A program made the translations under genes and the position numbers. Below the pieces are notes generated by a model that was given only the letters and a program-made list of their open reading frames with translations, had not been told where the DNA came from and did not search any database. Shown one piece after another: positions 1 through 11,880 of a DNA stretch of 64,000 nt. This DNA is from Hymenoscyphus infarciens (taxonomy: Eukaryota; Ascomycota; Leotiomycetes; Helotiales; Helotiaceae): contig LLCB01000027.1 in NCBI GenBank assembly GCA_001414345.1, forward strand, positions 186,001 to 250,000, given 5' to 3'. Positions within the stretch are counted from its first letter, which is position 1; each line of letters begins with the position of its first letter.

Positions 1-2031
1 CGGGTTGGTTTCGATGGAGAAGAAAGTTGTGGCGAAGAAGTGAAGAGAGAGAGGGGGAACGAGTGGGTTTTGTAGGTTTTGGTTGGGACGCTAGACCGGG
101 TTGTGGTTGTGGTTGTGGTCGTTCCTTCCCCCTTCCTCAATCGTGCGACCACCTGGGCATGAAGGACGATTCGCTCCTTCCTTGTCAAACTCAAATCGTG
201 GTCTCGGCTCACCCTACATCGACACGCCGACCCGACAATCATGAAGAGACGGCTGTAGGTAGTTACTCCTTCCATTTTTCTAGATGTGAGCACGCTTGCG
301 GTAAGAATTGTCGTCTTGGAGTTTTGTCTGCAACTTGTAGGAGGTTTAGTCTGGGGAAGGAACGACTTTGAATCCCATTTATGGTCTGGGGATAAAGACT
401 CACAACTTGAGCTAGGTAGGTTGCTCTATTTTCCTGTTTTCTCTTCTCTGTTGCTCCCTCATTGCTCAAACAACAGCAACAAAGACCCCATTCCCCATCA
501 ATATGGAGAAACTCCTTTTCATATTTCAAACCTCTCGCTTCCCATCTCCAACTTTTCCTCTCCAACTTTTCCTCTCCAAGTGCATCATCCATCCCCAGCC
601 TTCTCCTCAAGAAACCCACTCACCTTTACCAAACCCCCACCTATCTAGAAAGACAAAAGTGAAGGTGTTATAATCCCAAGCTTTCCCGGTGTTTGAATTT
701 CTCGAGTGCGAAAGTACTTGCTTCCAATTCCAAACATGCCCGCGATCCCAAAAAACACATCCCTTCTCCGTCGGGAAAAAGGGCACTCAAGTACTATAGC
801 TGTAGTATAGCGCGGTGCGATTCGTTTTCCACAACAAGTAGCTACGGAGGGGGGTCAGAGTCGTGGAGGGACAACATGGAAGGCCAACAACCCCACCCCA
901 CCTCACCTCACCTCGTCAGCGTAAATAAACTCAACAGCCTTCCCTCAGCCCTGTCCTCTAAAAGATCACATTATCAGTAGCCCAGGTTGGTCACCTACCA
1001 CCTACCACCTACCACCAGCAGCAACCCGGAAACCCCAGAAAAACAAAAAACAAAAAGATTTACTTGTAAGAAAAAAAGGGTCCCGTCAAGCAATTTGTAG
1101 GTAACCAGCCTACAGATAATTACATCTTGTAGAAATGTCTTAAACAAGGCGTTAGTAGGTGGCCTACCAACAGTCTCATCTTGTACTTTGTAGAAACATC
1201 TTGTAAAGAAAATCCCAAGCACTTTATAGGTGAGGATTATTTTGTTAAAAAAAGCCAAACTATTAGCTCGTAACCTATGAAATAATCACGTCTTCGTAAT
1301 AAAAGTATAGTTGCGATTTTGGGGGTAGGCTTTGACAGCTTACTCGCCAGCTGCCCGTGGCGGCCTACTCGGTCAAACATTCTCTCAAAAATAGAATTAA
1401 CAAATAGAAATCACATATCTCCGTTGATTTCATCTTTCGTCAATCTACTTCCCTCCACCCCACCCATCCTATCCACCCCATCACATTTCATACAACCTCC
1501 CCTCCTTTCTCAACCCCTCTCCTCCACCGTCACACCATAGCTGCACCCCCACCCCATTCAACAAACTATCTTATATACAACAATTCCCACCCCACGAGGC
1601 CCAGCCAGCATATGGTGTCCGATGCCTAGCCTGGCCTTGCGGTGAGATTTCTCTCTTCTTCTTTTCTCAATCAATACACAGCACCCATCATAAACATACA
1701 TTAAACAGCCAACCCCCTCTTGCCTTCCATGCAAGTCCAAAAGTAGGTTGGGGGGAATTTTAAAGGAAATGAGTAAAAAAAGGATATCACAGGCATGCAT
1801 ATGCGTCGCTAAGCCAAATCGTCGTTGCGGAGGAGAGAGAAAAAAATGCTATGGTTTCGTTCCATCTACCGTACGGAAAACACAAGGGCGAGAAAAGATA
1901 AGCGAAGGAAGGACTGTACAAGAGTCGAGTCGCGTGTATTATGGCCGTGATTCGTGGGAAAAACTCGAGAATGGAAGAGATGTGGTTAATCAAGTGCCTT
2001 TCGCAGATCGTTGAATTTCCGGTTTTGTGAT
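1..2031. other. Intergenic, no supported gene
   Basis: Open frames here are short, overlap on both strands and resemble no family I know. The sequence is rich in C/T tracts, CCTACCAC-type repeats near 1000-1015 and A-rich runs. It lies downstream of the minus-strand Gyp5-like gene and probably holds its 3' UTR and terminator. A promoter for a gene left of the window is also possible. Confidence 0.5.
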
Positions 2032-4988
2032 TCAAATTTCGAGTTCAGCTGCCTCTTGTTAATTTTGTTCCACGAATTTGGGGGGTGGGGCCAAACATAC
2101 CTCTGCGTACATCATCTTGGTCTCCACAAGATTCTTCTCCATCTCCGCCATTTCTTCCTCAAGTCTCGAGTTCTCCTCGTGAACTTCTTGGTTTCGCTTC
2201 ATCAGTCGGTCCATTTCACTCTTTAATCTCTCCTCGACTTCCTCGGGTTGCTTTTCCACCACGAGTCGCAGCTCTGTGACTTGGCCTTTCAACGATTCGC
2301 TTTCGTCCCTCAGTTCCTCGTTTTCAACCTTGGTCTTGACGAGATCGGTAGCAAGAGCAGCGTGCTCGGTGTCATGCTCCTCCACTCTCTCCTCCAATTT
2401 CCGGACCTTCAGTGATAAAGCGTGGTTCGATGCCTTGAGATTTTCGAGTTCCATCTCGCGTTCCTTTTCCAGTCGAGTTTTCTCTTCCCACTCCAGAGTA
2501 TATGTTTTTATAACCTCTGGCGTGATCTTGATGGCACACGCATCTTGGATAAGATGATCAGCCCGGTACACCTCCTTGTCAATACTTGCACCAGAGTTTC
2601 CAAAGAATCCTGATTCGAGAATTGAGCCCTTCGATGGGGACTGATCAATGTAAACATCAAACAATTGGTCCTTCAAGAATGAGGTCAATGCGACCATATC
2701 ATTCATACCAAGCAATGTAGCTGCATTCTTTTGCATGAGCACAATTCCAAATTTCAGAATAGCCGCCAATCCCTCGCTAAGAATGAGATCGTATATTCTG
2801 AGGACAAGCTGTAGGGGAAATCGATATGCAAAAAGGGTCAAAAACCATTGGGTGGCGTAAAGATGTGGCGTGACTTGTCGTCTTTGGAGATGGCAGTAAA
2901 GCGCTGGCTCAAAATCTTCCAACAATCGTTCGAATAGATAGAGATGCATGTGTAAACCTGGCATATCGTGGATGAACAAGTCTCGTAAATTGTATTTGTT
3001 CATGAGCCGAACAAGCAGGCAAAAGGCTTCATCTTCAGGCATCTATGAAATGTCAGTTCTGATCTTGTGAGGTGGATATTGTTTATCTTACGTTGAAGAG
3101 TAATGGCATGGCAAGAAAATTCATGCCTTGTGCATAACCCACACCATCATCAAACAAAGCATAGGCTTTGCATACTCCAAATAACCCATCTTGCAAGCCA
3201 GCACTTGCAGCAAATTTAGAGTAACTTGTTCGTGCCCCCAAATCTCGTCGTATTGCCTTTTCTAATTTGTTCAGAGAAACTGCATCCTCCTTTGCTTTCT
3301 TTTTCTTCTGGGCAACAGCTGCTGCATGAGCTTTCGCCAACATATCTGGATCTTTCGGCGGTGAAGGGGATCTTAACCCATTCATGTGTATCTGGGCTGG
3401 CGTGGAGTGATCGGAATGGACTGATGATGCGGAAGAAACTACCTCATCCTTGTCTCTGCTACTGGAAGAGTTTGTACTTTGACCCATGGCACTCGATGTG
3501 CTCATCCGATCTTTGTCCTTGTCTGTACCCCTAACCACCAACTCTCGATAAACGCTTTCCAAGTCTTCGTTTTTGCTTTGAGCAAGTACTTGCCAGACCA
3601 CGCCTCGAATTGCATTAGGAATGCCTGTGGATATGGCTCTGTTCAATTCCTCGGGACTGGTTCTCGCGACAGCAGCTGGTCCTTCGTATACAACAGACTG
3701 CCATAGATCCCAATCCACCGGCGCAGACGGGTCCCCCATTGCAGATGGTCCAGCAGAAACCCCAGATGCGGTTCCTGGCGCAAGAGCTGGGTTGACCGTC
3801 GAAGGATTTGGGCTCGTTGGGTGGACTGGCGAAAGAGGGGGGTGTGCACCTAGTGTCAACTCTCGCTCTGCTACTCCAGGACTTAATGTGCCGCTCCTCT
3901 CGATCATACCAGCCAAAGTAGCCCCGTCCTTATCATCTGCTCCTAACCCAGTAATTCCGGCCTCTTCCCGCATTCGTAGAAGCTTGAATCGATCCCGCAG
4001 ACTGTTTCTCATTGGTCGTTTGTTCCCATTTATCCCATCTGACTCGCTGCCCTCCTCAAGCTTGCTTAACATCATTTCGGGGTTACTACCAATCGTTGCA
4101 ATTGAGGATGCCGTGTTTCTTCGTTCGTTATTCGGTGATGGTAGTGGAGATGTAACCGTTTCTTTGGCAGCTGTAGTATTCCGTGAAAGCCAAGAGAAGG
4201 CACCCGTCAATTTTCTGGATGGTGGTGGGGGAGGGTGTTGAAGGAGGGCTGATTGAGGCGGTGGAGCTGGGGGAGCAGCCCAAGGAACAGATGGTAGTAC
4301 GCCTGATAGACCTTGAAGGGGAGGCTTTGAATTCTTTGCTGGCAAAACTGGGGGTTTGTCTTCTGGGATAATGACTATCAGATGTGAACATGGGACTGGA
4401 TGGGACGAAGCATGACACTTACCATTTAACGGCGTCTCCTTTGTAGTTGACCCTTCTTCATCCAGATTTACGTTGTCTAAAGAGGCAGTTGAGAGACGAT
4501 GGGAGGTCAGTAAAGGTGATTTAGGTTGGGGTATTTTGGTTTTGGTATCGTCCGTCTCTGTCTCTGTCTCTGTAGCATGTGAAGTATTCCCATTCGTTCC
4601 GATCTTGTCTTCTGAAACTGGGAGACTGGGTAGCGGAGGACTTGGTTCTGTGGACGATTCTCGTTTGGCACTCTTCAAAGAAGATGAACGTCTTTTGGTC
4701 AGCGACCTCGACCTTACCACCTGGGCCGTTGCCATTTGGGCGGATTCGATGACTGCCGTGTCATTGGCATCCTCAAACGTGTCCTACCAAAACATACACC
4801 GTCAGCCAAGATCTTGTGGTACTGGAATGCAGGTTCAGGGAAGTGGGAATATGCGAAGCATGAAATGAACGTACATCAGAGGCATCGACCTCGGAGTCCC
4901 TCCTGCCTCTTTCTGAGCCCGACTCAATTTTATCCGACTCCTTGGACTCGATTGTGTCCTTTGACTCCGTTCTCTGATGGTCCGCCAT
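2032..4988 (-). CDS. GYP5: TBC-domain Rab GTPase-activating protein, Gyp5-like
   Basis: Predicted GTPase-activating protein for Rab GTPases in exocytic and Golgi traffic. Five exons fit the phase: 4988-4875, 4783-4423, 4374-3092, 3042-2101 and 2052-2032, giving about 906 aa. The N-terminal 400 residues are low-complexity, rich in Ser and Pro. The TBC domain covers roughly residues 405-720. It shows IRGVVW, the IRRDLGAR motif (IxxDxxR, arginine finger near residue 538), and GYAQGM (YxQ, glutamine finger near 571). The C-terminal 130 residues are a Glu/Lys-rich coiled coil, as in Gyp5. The 48-nt intron 4375-4422 is a multiple of three and contains no stop, so it is called from its GTAAGT donor and because removal gives a shorter linker. 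The last intron, 2053-2100, is less certain. Without it the protein would read on to a stop at 2059. The start at 4988 is the first ATG after in-frame stops. Confidence 0.88.
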
Positions 4989-6780
4989 GATGCTGTGAGG
5001 TGTGTAGGAAATTGGTGGGTGTCGAGGTCTTGAGCCAGTGCTTCAGCCCATCAAAGGGGGGCTCTGCGGCCAGGGCCACTGGAAAGATATGCGGGTGCAG
5101 TTCGTGAGGGTATTCGTGATATTCTGCGGAGGGGGATGAAGCGGTGGAGGAGGGTGAAGCTGGGTATGCGGGTGAAAGAAGGTAAAGGTGGTGGTAGAGG
5201 TTTGCAGGTGGACAGATGCTGATTGTTGAGCTCGCAAGTATTATTATTATTTCGCGGTGGTTGTTGCGTTGCTTCTGATACCCGACGGTCGGCGGGTCGG
5301 CAGTCGCAAGACAGCTTGTGGACAGGGGGGCGCGGCGCTGGGCTGTCAGGCTTGGAGATTTGTTGGTAAATTTCAAGTAAAGGGCAATTTCAAGTAAAGG
5401 GTAATTTGAAGAAACCAGGAAGACACATGCAAACTTAAATTGCCATTAAATTGTGATTTCGTTGCGGAGAGAGGATGACTGACAGCTGCACCTGTTTTCA
5501 ACAATGAAACATTCACATTTTTCGGCTACGTTATTCACGATATATAGCATGTAATGGTAAAGCCATAAAAGCTCACCTCATATGGCAAGCCATTCAGTGC
5601 CTTGTACTACTCATCTTCAGCATGGATTGGTATAGACAGGGCTGACCAGTTGTCTTCTATAGCGAACCCGGACGCCACTGTCAGCGAGTGATAACCATAC
5701 CTAGGTATTTAGTACCTGATCTGTCATGTTCAGCCACATCTGATTTAGACCTTTTTAAATCCCCCTTTCCTGTCACCCCAACTAAGCAACTGACGAAAAC
5801 CTCAAGGACTCGAAAAGTTTCAAGAAACAGCGGAATGCCAGTGCCACAAACTGGCTTCTGCTTCATGGTCGTGTGCTAACCAATAAAAGGAGGGAAAGGA
5901 GGGTCTTTGCGAGTTGAAACACACCAAGATCAGAGGGTTGGGCCCGATTCGCTGTCAAGTTTCAACGGCCATTTGCCACCAGCAAGTTGAAAGCTCAACC
6001 CTGAAACAATCCTTTGGCATGAAACATGCCCTCCGAGAAGAAGAAAAACCGTGCCGATTTAAGACACATCCAAACCTCACAATCTCAACTAAAGCGACAA
6101 CCAGTCACTCAAAATAGCTTATACTTTCCAACGAGATTTTGGGAAATCAATTTACAGTTTTCATTATATTTTTCCAACTTTATTTAACCTTATAGTATAG
6201 GGTTCTTTTGCTCGGGTAGTACTAGTAGCCTGTGCCTCAACCCGGCACGGCTTTTCTTCTACGCGGAGTGCCGCCCCTATCAGAAATATGCTTCATTCGA
6301 CGATATATAATCTTCAATTATCGACCGACAAACGTGTTACGTTGTACAATCTGAAAAGAGCATCGGCAGCATCTCCCCTTTCCGGACTCTCGCGAGGGGA
6401 AACTCCCAGCAACCAGGGGAAGAGATGGCTTGGCATTATCAACTCAGCCCTAATTCCCTTGGGAGTTGGCTGGCGAGTGGTGGATAACAGTAAGATATTT
6501 TGGGCCAACTGAGATTGATTGTTCTAAAACACCGGGATTAATAGTATAAATTGTTCCAAGTGATTGGAATAATTACTCCGAGTTACCCTAAAAAGATGGA
6601 ACAAGGAGTGCTAGGTAGGTAAGGAGGTAGTGCTTCCATATTTCCATCGCGAGAATAGTCACTAAAAATCTCTAAACATGAAAACAATTGCAAAAGGAGG
6701 GGAATCTCATATTCTGGTGAGTCTACTCTCATTGTATCCGCACTCTTACTCACTGTGGAAAAGAATTCCTAAATACCCTT
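4989..6780. other. Intergenic: Gyp5 promoter side and unassigned sequence
   Basis: The first 350 bases upstream of the Gyp5-like start are pyrimidine-rich on the coding strand and probably hold its 5' UTR and promoter. The rest, up to the dehydrogenase stop, has only short open frames with no recognisable domain. I see no RNA gene or transposon ends. Confidence 0.45.
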
Positions 6781-8087
6781 TCAATAGGTGAAGTTCTCGC
6801 CAACCAATTTCTCGCTCAAACTCCACAATTTCTCCGCTTCGATCGAGTCTCTAGCCCAACTTTGAATCTCTGTCTCTGCCACGACACCACTATCCGACAA
6901 GTATCTTCCATTGTATTCTGCAACATCACATTAGTTCTCGAAACTTGATATCAAGTAAAACCCAAAGAAGCTCGACTCACCTGGCTTATCCAAATCCGGA
7001 TGAAAAGCAGCAAAGATATGTGTAGCCACACCCTGAGATGGTGATTTAAAAGCAGGACTTCCACCCCAGATCTCCCAAAACTGCTTATAACCCATAACTC
7101 GATCAAGTTGAGCTGTTTTTCAAGTTCAATTAGCTCCCTAATCATTCTGCAGATCTAAATGGAGTTGACTCACCCATCTCCGGAAAATCCTCATGGGATA
7201 TTTCTCTAGCCAGACTTGTCGTCACGATAACTCCTGGATGAAGACTCACGGAGACCAGTCCCTTCTTCTCGAGTTTGTGGGCAAGTGACTTGGAGAAGAG
7301 CATATTGGCGCTCTTGGACTGAGCGTATGAGATCCAACGATTGTAGGTCTTGCCATCCTGTGGAACAAAAACCCGTCTTAGCGACCTCATCCTATCCAAA
7401 CATCAAGGGAAAACAAAACATCACTTACATCAAAATCCGTATCCTCAAACCTAACACCCCCCCATCTATACCCCGCACTACTAACATTCACAACCCTCAC
7501 CCCTCCCTCCAACAAGCCCCCCTTCAACAACAAATTCGTCAAAAGAAAATGCCCCACGTGGTTAGTACCAAATTGACTCTCGATCCCATCAACATTCTTG
7601 GAATAAGGATGTGCCATTATCCCCGCGTTGTTCACCACCACATCGATTTTCTCTCCCAGCTCTTCGATTTCCTTGACCGTTGAGCGGATTTGCTTTTGTG
7701 AGCTTAGGTCGAGGGCGATGGGGTGGACGCGGATTTTTGGGCTGATGGTGGTGATTGCTTGGGCCGTCTCTTGGGCGCTGGAGAGGGAGCGGGTTGCGAG
7801 GATTAAGGAGGCTGGGTTGTATTGTGCAATTGCGAGGACCTAGGAATTCGAGTAGTTAATACCTATGTCTATTTGGAAATGTTTTAGGTAGGAGAGGTCA
7901 GAGTCTCTAGAGCTGTCGTGGGATTTATTTGGACAACACATTTTATTCAGAGAAATGGGGTACTGACGAATGTTGCTCCTAGTCCTCCAGGGCTGACACC
8001 TGTGACTAGAAGGGTTTTGTTTGCGATTTGGGATTGGAGGTCTGAGGCGATTTCCTCGGCGGTGGTGCTGGCATTGTAGGGACTCAT
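6781..8087 (-). CDS. Short-chain dehydrogenase/reductase (SDR)
   Basis: NAD(P)-dependent oxidoreductase of the classical SDR fold; substrate unknown. Five exons join in phase: 8087-7968, 7839-7429, 7357-7174, 7112-6981 and 6917-6781, giving 327 aa. Residues 29-37 are TGVSPGGLG, a fungal variant of the nucleotide-binding TGxxxGxG loop. NNAG is at 110-113, the catalytic Ser lies in NVSSAG (160-161), and the YxxxK pair is Tyr188/Lys192 in YAQSK. The segment HPGVIVTT is the usual strand after the active site. Introns are 128, 71, 61 and 63 nt. The family includes WW-domain oxidoreductase-like and retinol dehydrogenase-like enzymes, often found beside secondary-metabolism genes, but nothing here fixes the substrate. 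It shares a 622-bp upstream region with a divergent regulator gene. Confidence 0.9.
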
Positions 8088-8709
8088 TTTTGGAGAATTT
8101 ATAAAGTTTTCTGGATTTCGAGGAACCTAGGTGCTATCTAATTCAGGAGAAAGAAGAATGATGGCGAGTTTGACTTCTCCATTGTGCTTTCGTTCCATGG
8201 CTACTTTATACCCCCTCCAAAGCCTCGGCACTGAGAATTCCTTAGCCTCACACATCTGTCCTGAGACGTTCTCTAATCTACATTCGGATGAATTCTTTCA
8301 CAACATTACTACCCCGATCTGTCAAAATACCGCGCAAAATACCGCGCAAAATACGCACTCATAGTGATGATCATGGGAATGACATCATCAAGGGATTCCT
8401 GACAATTACAAAGCTTCTACGTTGTAAGGGAAAAGTAGCTGTGGGGTACTTTCCCAAATAGGTCAAATATTTTGGTTTCCTAATCGGGTTGGATTCGGGG
8501 TTATTGCATAAGTCCGAGTAATACAGATCATGTTTTTAATCACACGAGTTTCGCTTTTGCTTTCGCTTTGCAACTTGACGTTGGACACACTAGAGAGAAA
8601 ACGGATGAATAAAAAGTCCCTCTCATTTTCCTATTTTACCATTCTCCCATTTTGATCCTTCACCCCTCCCCTCCCCTCCACACTTCTTACAATCTTTCCC
8701 GTACCAAAT
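8088..8709. promoter_or_regulatory. Divergent intergenic promoter, SDR / AT-hook regulator
   Basis: The SDR starts leftward at 8087 and the regulator rightward at 8710, so both promoters must lie here. A short tandem motif, AAAATACCGCGC, is repeated near 8331-8355. A C/T-rich stretch at 8620-8695 directly precedes the regulator start, as is common before fungal start codons. Shared regulation is an inference from layout. Confidence 0.5.
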
Positions 8710-10668
8710 ATGAAGTCCGAACCATCAGAGATAGTATATTCCCTGTCTTCGAACCCTGAGGATGGGGACGATCGTCAAGCAGGATTGTTTTGTTACCGGA
8801 AAGGACCGGTCAAAGTACCAGGACCCTGGAAAAGAGGTCGGCCGAAAGGAGGTTGTTATTTCCATATCTCTCTTACTCTTCTGAGGAAAATGCATCATTC
8901 CAACAAGTACTAAGAATATATTGCCAGCCTTAAACAAGAAACCAACAAAATCCCCGACCAATCCCCAATCCCATCCAGCAGCAGCAATAAAATTCCCCTT
9001 CATCCACACCACCCCGCACTCACAAACCATCGACTCGGAATCACGAGCGGTAATCAGGAAGCATGTTAAACAAAAATTCCATGCCCGGTCTTTACCTCAG
9101 AATAAGAATCCCAGCACGAAGTCGATACTTGAAACCCATTATAAGGAAATCAAGAGTCCGGAAATTTTAGGTATCGAATTGGAATGTTCGAAGACATTAC
9201 AAAGATGCAATTTATACCAGATCCCGGGTGTGGATCCTTTCAATAAAGCGTGTATCAAATTGGAACCGTATATGCATGATCTTTTACAGGATTGTAAGCT
9301 CCCCTCCCCCTTGTTCCCCTCTCTCATCCCCTTACCCACTCCCAACTTCACCCCCAATCACTTTCCTGCTGAGAGCTGACAGACAAAAAGTCTCAACCCA
9401 AATCTGGCGCACCCTCTACACCCTAGAAAGCCTTGCCAACGTAAATCCAGTCCACACATTCTGGCTCCCCATCGCATTCCAAGATCCAGCATTAATTCAT
9501 TCCCTCATTGGGTGTGCGGATATCTATGTTTCTGGATATAGGATTATCAGACAGGGAGGGAGAGGATTGAGACATTTACAGGCGTCGATTGCGATTGTGA
9601 ATTTAAGACTGGAGAAGTTGGCTAAGAGGACATGTGGAGAGGTTATTGGGGATACAGGAGGGGAGGACTGGGTGGATTGTGGGGGGGAAATGGTGAAGTG
9701 CAGGATCGAGATGGTTATTTGTTTGGTTGCTGCTATTGCTTTGCTTGAGGTATATCCCCCTTCTACTTTCGTTCCACCCATTCCGGTTTTTGTCTTGATA
9801 AGACCTTTAAATTTGGATTACTAAGTGTAAATAGTATGGACAAGGCCGGACCCAAAACTGGAAAATCCACATGTTGGGATTGAAACACCTCGTCGGTTTA
9901 GCAGGTGGAATGCATACTCTTCTCGACAACCCACATATTTTGGCCAAGGTCTATCGAGCGGATCTTTACGGCTCACTTGATTGTTCGGAAGCTCCTTTTT
10001 TCTCCTACCAATTCCCGCCTGCCATCCCCGCTATCCAATATCCAACTCTCTCAACCCAATTCCCAAAAGGATTCAACACCCCCTCACTCACCTCCATCCA
10101 CCCAACTCTCCACACATGCATCCAGAACTTCTCCTCAACCCTCTTCTTCTGGTCCCAACCCCCAAAAACAGAACAAGACGCAGAGTTCGTACGTGGTGTA
10201 TTGACAAATACCCAGTACCTCCTTCTTTCCCAAACCTTCCCTCGCGACTCTCGAAGCGAGTGTCTAAGAATAACACTTATCCTTTTCTCGCTGACGATTT
10301 TGAATGAACGGCCCAAGGATTGTTCTGTGGGGAGGAAGATTTGTGGGATTTTCAGGGAGAGGTTTGAGGGTTTGCACTTTGCGGAGGGGTATAGAGATGG
10401 AGATGGGGAAAGGTGGGAGGTGGATCTTTTGCTTTGGGCTGTCTTTCTTGGGGTTTGTGTTTTGAGGTATGCGGAGTGTGAGGATAGGGAGTGGTTGGTG
10501 GGAACTTTTAGAGAGCTTTGTGCGAGGGGGGATGTGAAAGATTTGGAGACGTTGAAGGGGAGGTTGGAGGGGTTTTTGTGGGTTGAGTGTATTCATTTTG
10601 AGGGCCTGAGGTGGGTTTGGGGTGAGGTGGTAATTTTAGGCGGGGATGGGCTGCCGGTCGAGGGATAA
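8710..10668 (+). CDS. AT-hook fungal transcription factor (Fungal_trans_2-like)
   Basis: Predicted nuclear regulator. Four exons join in phase: 8710-8851, 8928-9293, 9391-9749 and 9835-10668, giving 566 aa. The first junction creates KRGRPKGALNKKP, an AT-hook core (RGRP) with the flanking basic residues usual for minor-groove binders; this supports the weak GTTGTT donor. Next comes IRKHVKQKFHARS, resembling the basic segment seen in many fungal proteins that carry a Fungal_trans_2-like C-terminal domain without a zinc cluster. The C-terminal 400 residues are helical and include HMLGLKHLVGLAGGMHTL, typical of that domain. I see no Zn2Cys6 cluster. Introns two and three have GTAAGC and GTATAT donors; TACTAAG branch sites precede the acceptors of introns one and three. 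Target genes are unknown, though the divergent SDR is an obvious candidate. Confidence 0.8.
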
Positions 10669-10980
10669 ATGGGTATGGGTAGTTTTAGGTGTTGGTTGGA
10701 ATTTGATGATTGTGTCTCTTTTGTTTAAAGCTGGAGCTGAATTGGGGTAAGAGCATAGGTCACTGTTTTACAAAGAGACATACGAAGTATTGGTCGAGAA
10801 GACTTAATCAATTAGAAGAAAGAGTTTTTGGAAAGTTTGGAATTCTTGCTCCATGTAAGTACCATGAGACAATCGTGACATTGAAACCAAAGGTTCGCAA
10901 TAGACATTCGCCAAAAACAAGTTCCTTTACGAGTTTAAGCATTTACAAATACTACATTGAAATTAATACTAGCATAAGAT
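10669..10980. other. 3' flank of the regulator gene
   Basis: This stretch precedes the AT-rich island. A 90-codon open frame at 10710-10982 resembles no family I know. I treat it as non-coding. Confidence 0.4.
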
Positions 10981-11880
10981 AAGTTAACAAATTCTAAAAC
11001 GATCCTGTGCGTAGAAAACATCAATTTCCTTATTACATATTTTTGTAATTCGTACTTTCCGAACATAAAGCTCGCAGTTTCTCGCTAAAGCAAGACATAC
11101 ACTAAGCGTGGAATTCCTTTACGCTATATACCCGATTATTTAATTAAGACAGAAAAAATAAGTCCAATTATCGTAAACGACTAGAACGATTATATTTCTA
11201 TATATTTTATTCTTCTAGAAGTTTTAGAATAATTATAGAACTAAAAGCGCGAGAGAACTAAAGTTGAGAATTTATAGAACCTCTAACGATATAATAAGAT
11301 AATAGAAGTTTCTAAACACCGTTCTTTTTATACTAAAACTTAAGAACATCTTATAGTCGGAAGTATTTAACTTTATAGATAGAGAATATCTTAGAGTTTT
11401 ATTTTAAACTAATTCGAATATTTTATATAAAGTTATTAATATTTTATTCTATAATAAACTTTTAGTTCTTTGGAGATATAGAGTTGTTAGCTAACGAGTT
11501 TAGCTAGTTTTATAGTAAAAAAGATTTAAAAACACTTAAATTCTAGATCTATCTATCTTAGTCTAATTCTATTTATAATAACGTACTTTTAAAACTAAAC
11601 CTAGCTATATAAATTAAAGATTTTATTAAGTTAAAGAGATTTCAACTCAGGTTTTAAAAAGGAATAATAAAAGAAGAATTTATAGGAGATTATTAAAGAA
11701 GATAATCTTTAGTAGTTTTTAGTATAAAAGAAACTAGTGTTATGAAACTTCTATTACTTTACTATACTTATTAACACAGCTTTTGAGACCTTGTAACTCT
11801 TTCTCCTTCTAGAACGTTTTGATAACGTTTTAGTTTCAGAAAGACTTGTTTAATCACAGTAGTAATTACGAAGACGAAAG
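10981..11880. repeat. AT-rich island, probable RIP-mutated repeat remnant
   Basis: About 900 bases of very high A+T with abundant TA dinucleotides and stops in all frames, bounded by normal-composition DNA. Such blocks are the usual outcome of repeat-induced point mutation acting on an old transposon. No terminal repeats, target duplication or coding remnant can be recognised, so the parent element is unknown. Confidence 0.6.

Noticed and set aside
10710..10982. 90-codon frame as a transposase fragment
   Set aside because: It is basic and borders an AT-rich island, but no transposase motif could be recognised.
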